A DNA stretch of 64,000 nucleotides from Paraneptunicella aestuarii (GTDB taxonomy: Bacteria > Pseudomonadota > Gammaproteobacteria > Enterobacterales > Alteromonadaceae), in NCBI RefSeq assembly GCF_019900845.1, contig NZ_CP074570.1:248001-312000 (forward strand), read 5' to 3'. A program made the translations under genes and the position numbers. Below the pieces are notes generated by a model that saw nothing but the letters and a program-made list of their open reading frames with translations, did no database searches and had not been told where the DNA came from. Positions within the stretch are counted from its first letter, which is position 1, and each line of letters starts with the position of its first letter. Positions 8,367 through 16,909 of this stretch are shown here, piece after piece.

Positions 8367-9026
8367 ATGTCTAATAAAAATTCAAATGGTTGTGGCGCAC
8401 CTTCAAGCAATGGTTGCGGAGCACCATCTTCGGGCTCAAATGGTTGTGGTTCGCCTTCTCCAGGTTCTAATCAAACCGATGTGCTGGTGCCTAAAGAACT
8501 TCATGCCTGCATGGGTTTAAATGCCTGTAAAGGGCATGACAGATTCGGCACTAACGACTGTGCAGGTAGAGGATTCTGCGCCACGCAACAGCATGTTTGC
8601 CATACCTTGAATAACTGCCGCGGGCAGGGCGGTTGTGGTTTATATGGTGATGCCGCAGAACAGTGTCGCCCCGGTGAGAATAACTGTGCCTTTCAAGGCA
8701 GTTGCGCTACGCCGATTCAGGCCGAGCGTATCAGCACTATGGGCGCTAACACGGGTAAAAGCGTTTGGTTATTAGCTCGCAGATTGTTTGAAGAGCGCAT
8801 GGAAAAATCCAAACGGAATGTTGGCCCAGCGCCTATGCCGAATGGCCCGCCACAGCAGTGGCTGGAATCTCTAGGTGAATACGATTCTTGCGGAAATTCA
8901 GGTGATAAATACTGTACGTTTGGTTTCAACAGCCCGGCTCAGAATGCGGAAGAAATGATAGAGAAAAGCCGCAAAGATCTGGATAAAACCGTTAAAGACT
9001 GTGCTTGCACAAAAGACAAGGACTAA
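8367..9026 (+). CDS. 17-cysteine protein, candidate MNIO-modified precursor peptide
   Basis: ATG 8367 is chosen because GAGGAAG (8354-8360) lies 6 bases upstream, giving 219 residues. The N-terminus has three NGCG-x-P-S units (Cys 9, 17, 27). The middle (46-113) has ten cysteines, many in Cx5C units: CMGLNAC (48-54), CAGRGFC (65-71), CHTLNNC (78-84), CRGQGGC (84-90), CAFQGSC (107-113). The last third has two more pairs (175/183 and 212/214). NACKG and NDCAG resemble the cores of bufferin-type peptides modified by DUF692 enzymes. No signal peptide is seen, unlike bufferins. Immediately upstream of DUF692, it is the obvious substrate. Confidence 0.8.
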   Translation: MSNKNSNGCGAPSSNGCGAPSSGSNGCGSPSPGSNQTDVLVPKELHACMGLNACKGHDRFGTNDCAGRGFCATQQHVCHTLNNCRGQGGCGLYGDAAEQCRPGENNCAFQGSCATPIQAERISTMGANTGKSVWLLARRLFEERMEKSKRNVGPAPMPNGPPQQWLESLGEYDSCGNSGDKYCTFGFNSPAQNAEEMIEKSRKDLDKTVKDCACTKDKD

Positions 9027-9035
9027 GTTGTTATT

Positions 9036-10040
9036 GTGAGTAGTGGAGAATCTATCAAGCAGCCTGCTTTTGACGAGCAGGCTGTTTTATCCAAGCGCAT
9101 TTTATCCCGATTGGGATTAGGGCTGCGTAGCCAACATTTCAATCATATTTTGCAGCATCGTCCCGATGTGGCGTGGTTTGAGATCATTTCCGAGAACTTC
9201 ATGGATTCGGGAGGGCGGCCTCGTTATATCCTCAATCAAATTGCTGAACATTATCCCATCGCGATGCATGGCGTTTCCCTGTCCATAGGCAGTGTTGATG
9301 AACTGGATCGACAGTATTTGGCGTCGTTAAAGAAACTGGTTGATGACATCCAACCCAAATGGGTGAGTGATCATTTGTGTTGGACAGGTGTGTTAAATCT
9401 GAATTCCCATGACTTGTTGCCGCTGCCTTTAACCGAGGAGTCGCTGTTGCATGTGTGTTCCCGTATTGAACAGGTTCAGGATTATCTGAATCGGTCATTG
9501 GTATTGGAAAATCCAAGTACCTATTTGCAGTTTAAGCACTCGACTATTCCTGAATGGGAGTTTTTCAGCGAAATGGTGGCACGAACGGGCTGCGAAATGC
9601 TGTTGGATGTGAACAATGTTTACGTGTCTTCGTTTAACAACCATTTTGATCCGATTGAATATCTGAAAGGTTTGCCACATAAGGCGATTCGGCAGATGCA
9701 TTTGGCGGGACATGAGCATTGTGGTGATTACATTATTGATACTCATGATCAACCTGTCTCTAGTCAGGTTTGGCCGTTGTTTCAACTGGCATGGCAGTTG
9801 ACTGGTGGGGTTGATACTTGTCTGGAATGGGACGGTAACATCCCGGATTTTGCCGGATATTTGGCTGAACTGCACAAAGCAAAACAAGTGTTGATGCAGG
9901 AGTTAGATATTGGTAGTGAAAGCGCCGGTATGCCCACTGGTAAGGGAGCCGTGGCAACCCCCATTGATTTTATTGTGCCGGATGCCACTGCGGAATGGAC
10001 GGATACTGACGTTGCGCTGGAAGAGAAGAGCTGGGCTTGA
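9036..10040 (+). CDS. DUF692 multinuclear non-heme iron oxidase (MbnB/BufB-like)
   Basis: This 334-residue TIM-barrel protein of the UPF0276/DUF692 family starts at GTG, 9 bases after the Cys-rich gene's stop. Conserved metal-site motifs are all present: WFEIISENF (E49, E53), MHGVSLSIGS (H78), SDHLCW (D112, H113), LENPSTY (E159, N160), LDVNNVYVS (D191, N193, N194), MHLAGHEH (H222, H226, H228), and LEWDGNIPD (E264, D266). Known members oxidise cysteines in ribosomal peptides to thiooxazoles or oxazolone-thioamides, working with a partner protein. The neighbouring Cys-rich protein and DUF2063 gene fit that role. Confidence 0.92.
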   Translation: MSSGESIKQPAFDEQAVLSKRILSRLGLGLRSQHFNHILQHRPDVAWFEIISENFMDSGGRPRYILNQIAEHYPIAMHGVSLSIGSVDELDRQYLASLKKLVDDIQPKWVSDHLCWTGVLNLNSHDLLPLPLTEESLLHVCSRIEQVQDYLNRSLVLENPSTYLQFKHSTIPEWEFFSEMVARTGCEMLLDVNNVYVSSFNNHFDPIEYLKGLPHKAIRQMHLAGHEHCGDYIIDTHDQPVSSQVWPLFQLAWQLTGGVDTCLEWDGNIPDFAGYLAELHKAKQVLMQELDIGSESAGMPTGKGAVATPIDFIVPDATAEWTDTDVALEEKSWA

Positions 10041-10052
10041 AGTTATTAGAAA

Positions 10053-10164
10053 TCACCTATAAAGCTGAATGCAGACTCGCCGTGAATCAATCCTTTGAGG
10101 AGACCTTCTTTCCATTACAGCCGCCTCCCTGCGGCTGAGGGTCTGCTTATCAGTTTATAGGTGA
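10053..10164 (-). repeat. Structured repeat element, copy A (between the MNIO and partner genes)
   Basis: The ends TCACCTATAAA (10053-10063) and TTTATAGGTGA (10154-10164) are exact inverted repeats. Inside are GCAGAC/GTCTGC (10071-10076, 10141-10146) and a hairpin CAGCCGC/GCGGCTG (10118-10124, 10131-10137). Read on the minus strand it resembles copy B near 34.4 kb. The element fills most of the 148-base gap between the DUF692 and DUF2063 genes. Confidence 0.75.
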
Positions 10165-10188
10165 CTTAACCGCTATTTGAGAGGATGA

Positions 10189-10950
10189 ATGAGCGAGCAA
10201 TTAAAGAGTATTCAACAGAGCTTTATCCAGGCGTTATTGAACCCACAAGCAAGTGAGGTTTTTGCTGAACAGGTTGAGTCATCACAAGCGCTGAGTGCTC
10301 GACAGCATCTGGCTATTTACCAGAGAAGTTACATCGCTCGCTTGCAACAATGTATGGCAGCGCAGTTTAATGCTTTGAAACAGGCGTTGGGTGAGCAATT
10401 GTTCTTTATGTTTACTGCTGAATACCTGCAAGCGAACCCATCAAAAAGCTACACCCTGAATAATCTGGGGGAAGGTTTCGCTGACTTTTTGCGAGCCACT
10501 CGACCAGACAAAGATGAGTCTGAACAGGAAGATTGGCCTTCGTTTATTATTGAGTTAGCGGAGTTTGAATACTTGCTCAATGTGCTATTCGATGCTCCCG
10601 AACCTCAAGGATATAGCGTTGCAAACTCAGAAACTCCCGAAACAGAATTATTCCTCAACCCCGTTAACCAGATATGCAAACATCAATACCCGGTGTGTCG
10701 ATATTTCACCATGCTAAAAGCACAACAACAGGTGGATATTCCTATGCCCGAGCCAGAATACTGTATCGTGGTGCGCCACAACTATCGACTCGGTATGGTG
10801 GAACTCAAAACGGACCTGGAAAGGCAATTGATGAATGAACTGGCAAGTGGGAAAACTTGGTGTAGTTTGGATAAAGAAAGGCGAGATGTTTTTGCTATTA
10901 AAATGAAATGGTTGACGGCGGGAGTATTGGTAAGTTCGAGCGTTTGCTGA
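10189..10950 (+). CDS. DUF2063 protein, MNIO partner (BufC/HvfC-like)
   Basis: This 253-residue protein shows the DUF2063 N-terminal helical domain (QSFIQALLNPQAS, then ALSARQHLAIYQRSYIARL) and a C-terminal part with ARLRQ-type helices and a small mixed domain. In characterised pathways proteins of this family present the precursor peptide to the DUF692 oxidase. A GAGG site precedes ATG 10189 by 4 bases. It follows the DUF692 gene on the same strand but is separated by a repeat element, which may affect coupling. A strong hairpin follows the stop. Confidence 0.85.
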   Translation: MSEQLKSIQQSFIQALLNPQASEVFAEQVESSQALSARQHLAIYQRSYIARLQQCMAAQFNALKQALGEQLFFMFTAEYLQANPSKSYTLNNLGEGFADFLRATRPDKDESEQEDWPSFIIELAEFEYLLNVLFDAPEPQGYSVANSETPETELFLNPVNQICKHQYPVCRYFTMLKAQQQVDIPMPEPEYCIVVRHNYRLGMVELKTDLERQLMNELASGKTWCSLDKERRDVFAIKMKWLTAGVLVSSSVC

Positions 10951-10961
10951 AAAGAGTAACG

Positions 10962-10988
10962 CTCGACCGAATAAAGCATTCGGTCGAG
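10962..10988. terminator. Bidirectional hairpin between the DUF2063 and aspartoacylase genes
   Basis: CTCGACCGAAT (10962-10972) and ATTCGGTCGAG (10978-10988) form a perfect 11-bp stem with a 5-base loop in the gap between convergent genes. The flanking T runs are short on both strands. Confidence 0.6.
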
Positions 10989-11000
10989 GGATTAATATTC

Positions 11001-11975
11001 TTAAGGCACTTCCAGAACGCGCTTTTTTGCTAACGACATGGCAAGGTTGTTGTCGTAGTAGGCGGCTTCGTTGATGAAGTGTGGGTATGCCACGTAGTCG
11101 CCTTCCCAGCAAATTTCGCCACCGTCAAACAGGGCGATGATCGGATCGCCAGGATTCAGTGCCTTGAAGTCTTGATCCTGCACATTTCTGTGTACCATAC
11201 CAATACGTTCGCCGTGCTCGTCCATTGGGAGCGTGAGCGTTTCGGTGTATTCATACACTTCTACGCTGGCGGGTAAAGCCGGTAATTTGTCTGCGTTGTA
11301 TAATTCCAGATAATCAAGAATGTGAGTGGTGAGGGTTTCCATCCATTCCAACACGTCTTGACGAATGACCGATTGCGGCTGCGGGCCTACTTCTACTATC
11401 ACGCCTTGTTTGGTGATAGAGCACAGGTAAGGTTGTTCATCCATCGGAATTTGATCTTCCATGATGATAACCGCTTCTGGCATGTGTTGTTTCACATAAG
11501 CTGCCATTTTAACGTTAAACGCATCAGATTGAAGCAATATTAGCGAAGGGCCCATATTGCTGGTGGTGTTATGCAAATCAATAATAAAGTCAGATTTGGC
11601 GGCACCTTTGGGGCCAATTTGTGCGTTGATCACTTTAGCTCTACTTTCTTCGTAGTTGCTTAAGGTGCGATCATTTAAACGTTCATGAGTGAATTGACGA
11701 TTTAAGTCGCAATCCAGATAGCGTTTGTTGTTTTCGAATGCACTTGTATTGGCGAACAGAGTGTCGACAGTTAATCCTTCTCGTTGGATGGCAGCAGATG
11801 ATTTTTGCCACTTACGTAAAAGATAAATTCCTGAATATTCGTTACCGTGAGTGCCACCAACAATGGTGACTGAATTGATCTTATCCAATATTCTGCCTTG
11901 CAATTGTAAACCGTGAATATGAACTGGTCGTTTGACTGTCCGACAATAAGATAGTCGAAAACTTGACTCAGGCAT
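11001..11975 (-). CDS. Aspartoacylase (AstE/AspA family zinc hydrolase)
   Basis: The product has 324 residues and probably hydrolyses N-acetylaspartate or another N-acyl amino acid to acetate and the free amino acid. Zinc ligands are visible: GGTHGNEYSG (H43, E46) and IIDLHNTTSN (H135). The DLNRQF block (90-95) and a later VEVGPQPQ segment with the catalytic Glu also match. The family includes aspartoacylase and succinylglutamate desuccinylase. The size and DLHNTTSN motif favour aspartoacylase. No ast arginine-degradation genes are nearby. The ribosome site is weak. Confidence 0.85.
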   Translation of the reverse strand: MPESSFRLSYCRTVKRPVHIHGLQLQGRILDKINSVTIVGGTHGNEYSGIYLLRKWQKSSAAIQREGLTVDTLFANTSAFENNKRYLDCDLNRQFTHERLNDRTLSNYEESRAKVINAQIGPKGAAKSDFIIDLHNTTSNMGPSLILLQSDAFNVKMAAYVKQHMPEAVIIMEDQIPMDEQPYLCSITKQGVIVEVGPQPQSVIRQDVLEWMETLTTHILDYLELYNADKLPALPASVEVYEYTETLTLPMDEHGERIGMVHRNVQDQDFKALNPGDPIIALFDGGEICWEGDYVAYPHFINEAAYYDNNLAMSLAKKRVLEVP

Positions 11976-12117
11976 TAGGTTTTTTTGGCATAATCAATGC
12001 TTATAGCAAATGAGTAAAAATTTCATATCGTATTCGTTTCTTGTGGTGTTTAATAAAATCAAACAAAATCAAGAAGATAAAAGTTTATTGTGAGCTGAGA
12101 AAAATTAGGAGCCTGTT

Positions 12118-12750
12118 ATCTTACTGTTACAGCTAAAGCAACTTTGTCAGTCGGAGAATTGGGAGAATATTCTACATCCATATTTTTATATTGATGGGTT
12201 GGTGTTCGCTATTTCTTCGGCTCCTGAAATTCCCATGCCCGATGTCTGGCTGCCCTGGGTGGTGAAAGGTCAGGGGAAGATTGGGGATAAAGATGTCGAT
12301 CAGTTGACCAGCTTGCTACTGGCGTTATTGAAATCACGATTGAACGAAATGCGTGATGAGCAGTTTTTCCTGCCGGAAGGTTGTACTTATACGTCGGATA
12401 AAAACAGCAGTGACGCGTTAGAATTGTGGCTAACTGGGCTCTTGTTTGGTCATCAACAGCTGGAAGGAGTATGGCAAGATGCCTGGAAACACATTCAGAA
12501 TAAAGCGCCTGATGAGTTACCTAAATTACAGCGAGATTTGAGTCATTGTTTAAGGATGTTTTCGACCTTTGCTAATCCACAATTGGCGATTGAGCAGGCG
12601 CGACAGCGGGGCAATCCTGAGTTGGAAGGGAAGCTACCGATTATCTTTAAATCTTTTCCCAAGGCGTTAAAGCAGTATGTTGATATTGCCGGCAAGTTAG
12701 TGGGTTATATTCCCAATCAGTTTGAGATGTATGAGGAAAAGCCCAATTAG
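12118..12750 (+). CDS. UPF0149 (YgfB/YecA-like) family protein, apparent ATC start
   Basis: The region ILHPYFYIDGLVFAISSAPEIPMP followed by DVWLPW is typical of the UPF0149 family. Its first part lies upstream of the first TTG (12199), so the conserved fold requires an earlier start. The open frame extends back to a stop at 12106. No ATG, GTG or TTG occurs between that stop and 12199, but AGGAG (12107-12111) is placed 6 bases before ATC 12118, with CTG 12124 as an alternative. The product from 12118 has 210 residues. Function unknown. It is cytoplasmic and converges on the kinase gene ending at 12761. Confidence 0.75.
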   Translation: MLLLQLKQLCQSENWENILHPYFYIDGLVFAISSAPEIPMPDVWLPWVVKGQGKIGDKDVDQLTSLLLALLKSRLNEMRDEQFFLPEGCTYTSDKNSSDALELWLTGLLFGHQQLEGVWQDAWKHIQNKAPDELPKLQRDLSHCLRMFSTFANPQLAIEQARQRGNPELEGKLPIIFKSFPKALKQYVDIAGKLVGYIPNQFEMYEEKPN

Positions 12751-12760
12751 ATACCGGTGC

Positions 12761-14140
12761 TTATGTACTTTTAGCGCTTTTAAAAGGGAAGTTAATCATA
12801 AACTCTGTGCCTTTTTCTACTTCGCTGGTAACGTGAATTTGTCCTCCCAGAGTTTGCGACACCAGATTATAAACAATATGCATACCTAATCCGCTGCCCC
12901 CATTGTCTCGTTTGGTAGTGAAAAAGGGATTAAATATTTTCGTCAGCTTGTCTTCCGGTATTCCATGACCATTATCGCGATATTGAATGTTGATGAATCC
13001 ATTATTTTCTACAATGTGTATCTCAATCGTTGCTTTCCTGTCGAAAGGTGCTTCAAAGCCATGTAAAAGCGAATTCATGATGAGGTTTGTGAAAATTTGA
13101 GACAGGGCTCCCGGATGAGTATAGGTGACTAACGTGTCACTGCATTCGAGAATAATGTTGGGGTTTAGTTTTTTTAGGTTAGGTGACAAGCTGGCAATAA
13201 TCTCCTGCATATATTCGTGCAATCTTACGTTACGAAGTTCATCACTGGCCTGATCAACGGCTATCTTCTTAAAGCTTTGGATCAGATTGCCTGCGCGATA
13301 CAGGTTACTCAGAATTAACTGGCAAGCTTGTGTTGTTGAATTGATAAGTTTTTCGAAGTCATCACAGGTCAGCTCATCGTTTTGATATTTTAGTTTGTAG
13401 CTGTTCACTTTGTCGGACAGGTGTGATGCTGCGGTGACGCTTACGCCCACGGGCGTGTTAATTTCATGGGCGACACCCGCAACAAGGGCGCCTAATGCCG
13501 CCATTTTTTCCGACTCTACCAATTGCACCTGAGTGGTTCTGAGGTCGGCTATCTTCTGCTCAAGTTGAGCAGTTCTTTCTTCCACGATTTTTTCCAGATT
13601 GGCATTTATTTCTTCCAGCTTTTTCTCATAGTTTACTTTTTCGGCGCTACTCAGTGCTCTGCCGTAAAGTTCTGCCAATGTACAACCAAATACCACTTCA
13701 TCGGGTGTCCATTTGCGTAGTTTGTCGCCTTGATATTCACATCGGATAATGCCGACCATTTCACCTTTGTGGCGAATAGGAATATCGAGAATGGAGTTGA
13801 TGTTGTTGGGCATGAAGTAAGATTGGCTGAATTCAAAGGTAGATTTATTGTTGTGGGCATCGTTGGCAATGATGACTCTGCCTTTGCTTAAGGCTCTAAA
13901 ATAGATTGGGTAATGGGATTTAATCAGCACAAGAGAATCGGTGGGTTGCCTTTCTCCGTGATCCACCAGAAGTTGGCATTCCATTGTGTTGTCTGTCACT
14001 TTCCACATGCTGGAACGTGCAATATTCAGCCCTTCACAGCAAACATCCATAATTTTTTTGCTGGCGACGCCTAGGTTCCCAGAATCAATCTCTTTTGTGG
14101 CGCTTAGCTCAAGTAAGAGCATTTCTAATTTTAACAACAT
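12761..14140 (-). CDS. Soluble GAF-domain histidine kinase
   Basis: This 459-residue protein has no membrane segments. A GAF domain (about 10-165) is followed by a coiled coil with the EKIVEERTAQLEQKI pattern. The kinase core has phosphoacceptor H225 in GVAHEINTPVG and an ATPase domain with NLIMNSLLHG (N box), DNGHGIP (G1) and GGSGLGMHIVYNLV (G2). The core is nearly identical to that of the upstream gene. It is the last gene of a four-gene operon read right to left from 19600. The GAF ligand is unknown. Confidence 0.9.
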   Translation of the reverse strand: MLLKLEMLLLELSATKEIDSGNLGVASKKIMDVCCEGLNIARSSMWKVTDNTMECQLLVDHGERQPTDSLVLIKSHYPIYFRALSKGRVIIANDAHNNKSTFEFSQSYFMPNNINSILDIPIRHKGEMVGIIRCEYQGDKLRKWTPDEVVFGCTLAELYGRALSSAEKVNYEKKLEEINANLEKIVEERTAQLEQKIADLRTTQVQLVESEKMAALGALVAGVAHEINTPVGVSVTAASHLSDKVNSYKLKYQNDELTCDDFEKLINSTTQACQLILSNLYRAGNLIQSFKKIAVDQASDELRNVRLHEYMQEIIASLSPNLKKLNPNIILECSDTLVTYTHPGALSQIFTNLIMNSLLHGFEAPFDRKATIEIHIVENNGFINIQYRDNGHGIPEDKLTKIFNPFFTTKRDNGGSGLGMHIVYNLVSQTLGGQIHVTSEVEKGTEFMINFPFKSAKST

Positions 14141-14203
14141 GGCTTGGCCTTTAATCTCGTGATTGCGTGGGAAAAGTCACTTCTCATATAAAGGAAGAAT
14201 TGT

Positions 14204-16321
14204 TTACAGCGCACTTTCTCTAACTCCCCTTTGCTGTGCATCGGTATGCAGTGGAAAGGTAATGATGAATCCAACACCTTCTTGTTGATTAAGGATTAGG
14301 GTGATTGTTCCTTGCAGGGTTTGCGATACCAGGTTATACACAATGTGCATGCCCAAACCGCTTCCGCCGCTGTCTCTCTTGGTGGTAAAGAAGGGGTTGA
14401 ATATCTTGGCTTTTTGTTCCTCATTCAGTCCTTTACCGTTATCCAGATAGTGTATGGTGACGTTGTTATTATCGTGCTCGACGCTAATACTAATGGTTTC
14501 TTTGCGCCCTGTTGGTTCTTCAAAACCATGTACGATCGAGTTCATGACCAGATTGGTGAGTACCTGGGATATAGCTCCGGGATGCGTGTAGAAATTCAGG
14601 GACTCATCGCAGTCAATCTGAATATCGGGGTTTAGGCGTTTTAATTGGGGAGTCAGACTGGAAATAATCTCATCCAGATATTGGCGCATGTTTAGCTTTC
14701 TTGGTTCGTCGCTGGTTTGATCAACGGCAATCTTTTTGAAACTGCTTATCAGGTTTGCTGCTCGTTCCAGGTTATTTAATATCAGCCCGCAGGCCTTACT
14801 GGATGAGTCAATCAGGCGTTCAAAATCATCACAGGTGAGTTCGTCGGCTAAATATTTTTGTTTATAGGTGTTTAATTTGGTTGATAGATGAGAGGCTGCG
14901 GTAACGCTGACGCCGACGGGAGTGTTTATTTCATGTGCTACACCTGCCACTAATCCGCCAAGTGCGGCCATTTTTTCTGATTCAACCAGTTGATGCTGTG
15001 TTTGTTGTAATTGGTCAAGTGATTGTTGTAACGCCACGTTGCTGGTGTTTAGTGCCGCGGTTCTTTCTTCTACACGTAATTCCAGATCTGCATTCAAAGA
15101 GCGGATTTCTTCTTCTGCAAGTTTCTTTTCGGTGATGTCCTGAATTGAACCAATAATCTTGGTTGGCTTGCCATTATCATCATTGAATAGTTTTGCTCTC
15201 AGGTTAACTATTTTGGTTGTACCATTCGATTCCAAAACACTGTGTTCAATATTGAGTTCCCCTTGAAGTTGCGCTTTAAAATCCTGAATAGCTTTGTCTA
15301 ACCCGGCACGCTCCTCTTTGGGGACAAAGGCTAGAAATGCGTTGTAATCAGGGCGAAATAGCTGGGGTTCCAAATCCAAAATTCGATAGACCTGATCTGT
15401 CCAATAGATTTCTTCATGCTGTAAGTCCCACTCCCAGCTTCCAATGTTGGCAATGCTTTGTGCTTGTTTAAGGCTTTGTTGGCTTCGTATAAGCTGGGCT
15501 TCGGTTGTCTTTCTGACACTTATGTCTCTAAAAGTAATAACTGAGCCACTATTGCCATTCATATCAGAATAAGGAACTAACGTAAGCTCTACGGAAATGA
15601 GTGATTTTGATAGGGTTTTAAACGTTGCGTCTTGTGAATCGTGAGAATGCTTTTGATGGTGTGCATCAAGTAATCGTTGGAAAACCTCCTGTTCTGTGGC
15701 GTTGCCTGATACCGGGTATAAAATATTAAAAATGCCATGGTCGTTAATTTCTTCCAGTGAGTGACAACCCAGGATGTCCAGACAGACTTTGTTTGCGAAT
15801 ATGCAATGGAGTGACTCATCTACACCAAATATGGCGTCACTTGCTGCATTTAGTATCATTCGAGCTTTTCGTTCTTTTTCTTCCAGTTCTTTTTCTGTTT
15901 TGCGTCTGAGCCGGATTTCTTTTTCTTGCTGTTGGGTCTTTGTGGTTAGTGCCTGAAAAGCGGAAATTTGGGATTTATTTTCTGTTAGTCTGAGCATTAC
16001 TAAAGCATTACATCCATCCTGCTGGGGAATGATGAGGTTTCCTGCACAGGTCATATTGCACGATATATTATCAACCAGGAAATTGAGTTTGGTGGGCGTA
16101 CTTTTTTTTGATGACAGCCAGCGCTTGAGATTAGGCTGAACTTTCGTTTCGTCCAAGGATGTAAGCAAAGAGGCGACAGGCCGGTTTTCAACCTGTGTCT
16201 TTTCACGCTTAAGCAAGGTTAGTGCCGCTGAATTGGCGGATAACACATTGCCACCAGAATCCAACAACAAAATGGCTTCTGGTAAAACGGCAATAATGTC
16301 TGCACAGGTTTTGATATTCAC
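14204..16321 (-). CDS. Soluble multi-PAS histidine kinase
   Basis: This 705-residue protein has an N-terminal PAS-like segment (about 5-100), a second PAS (about 150-270, AASDAIFGVDESLHCIFANK) and a third PAS with PAC (about 285-405, GSWEWDLQHEEIYW). A coiled-coil linker and kinase core follow: H463 in GVAHEINTPVG, N box NLVMNSIVHG, DNGKGL and GGSGLGMHIVYN. No membrane segments, so it senses something in the cytoplasm. Only 3 bases separate it from the MetOD1-like gene upstream, so the two are cotranslated. Its core closely resembles that of the 12761 kinase, suggesting duplication. Confidence 0.9.
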   Translation of the reverse strand: MNIKTCADIIAVLPEAILLLDSGGNVLSANSAALTLLKREKTQVENRPVASLLTSLDETKVQPNLKRWLSSKKSTPTKLNFLVDNISCNMTCAGNLIIPQQDGCNALVMLRLTENKSQISAFQALTTKTQQQEKEIRLRRKTEKELEEKERKARMILNAASDAIFGVDESLHCIFANKVCLDILGCHSLEEINDHGIFNILYPVSGNATEQEVFQRLLDAHHQKHSHDSQDATFKTLSKSLISVELTLVPYSDMNGNSGSVITFRDISVRKTTEAQLIRSQQSLKQAQSIANIGSWEWDLQHEEIYWTDQVYRILDLEPQLFRPDYNAFLAFVPKEERAGLDKAIQDFKAQLQGELNIEHSVLESNGTTKIVNLRAKLFNDDNGKPTKIIGSIQDITEKKLAEEEIRSLNADLELRVEERTAALNTSNVALQQSLDQLQQTQHQLVESEKMAALGGLVAGVAHEINTPVGVSVTAASHLSTKLNTYKQKYLADELTCDDFERLIDSSSKACGLILNNLERAANLISSFKKIAVDQTSDEPRKLNMRQYLDEIISSLTPQLKRLNPDIQIDCDESLNFYTHPGAISQVLTNLVMNSIVHGFEEPTGRKETISISVEHDNNNVTIHYLDNGKGLNEEQKAKIFNPFFTTKRDSGGSGLGMHIVYNLVSQTLQGTITLILNQQEGVGFIITFPLHTDAQQRGVRESAL

Positions 16322-16324
16322 GGT

Positions 16325-16867
16325 TTATTCCGATTTAAAATATTCACGACCGTCAACTGCATCTGCTTCTTCGTTTTCCGTAAAATAAACAGTTACCTGG
16401 CACCCTGCTGCACCCTGAGCAATGGTCTCTTTTAAATGTACTTTTGCATAGCCGTTGTTATTGGCGGTAATTGTGCCGAACACATTGGATGTCATCATGC
16501 ATAGTGAGGGACGATCTTTGACTTTATCGCCAAAAGGACATTGGTGATTGCCGAATACCACCTTGTTTTCATCCATCGTGATCACATAAAACTCGCCTTG
16601 TATACGAGCCTTTAGATTCTCCAGTACGTCGGCTATTTGTCCCTTGTTAAGCTGGTTGGTTTGAAGGGCTTGCTTGTATATGGAGTCAATTTCATTGCCC
16701 ATGTTTTGACCCACAATACTAATGAAACCTTCGGCTTCTTGCAGGCCTACTACTTCTTCAAGAACACCCGATAACTCTCGAACAAGGCTACGCAGGAACA
16801 CATCACGTTCCAGAGGGACATCTAGCTGACGAACTGGAATGCGTTGTGTCTGATTATTGTTTTCCAT
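16325..16867 (-). CDS. Cys-containing sensory protein resembling the MetOD1 output domain
   Basis: This small cytoplasmic protein has 180 residues. The second half contains FGNHQCPFG, then SLCMMTSNVFGTI, then GAAGCQVTVYF. These three conserved cysteine positions match the methanogen output domain 1 (MetOD1)/V4R-like family, where they may bind a metal or sense redox state. The first half is helical. It lies between the GGDEF-EAL response regulator and the PAS kinase, 3 bases from the latter, so it is probably part of the same signalling pathway. The ligand is inferred, not seen. Confidence 0.7.
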   Translation of the reverse strand: MENNNQTQRIPVRQLDVPLERDVFLRSLVRELSGVLEEVVGLQEAEGFISIVGQNMGNEIDSIYKQALQTNQLNKGQIADVLENLKARIQGEFYVITMDENKVVFGNHQCPFGDKVKDRPSLCMMTSNVFGTITANNNGYAKVHLKETIAQGAAGCQVTVYFTENEEADAVDGREYFKSE

Positions 16868-16909
16868 AAATACTCCTTCTGGCTCACCATGTGAGCTCAG
16901 AATGTTATA

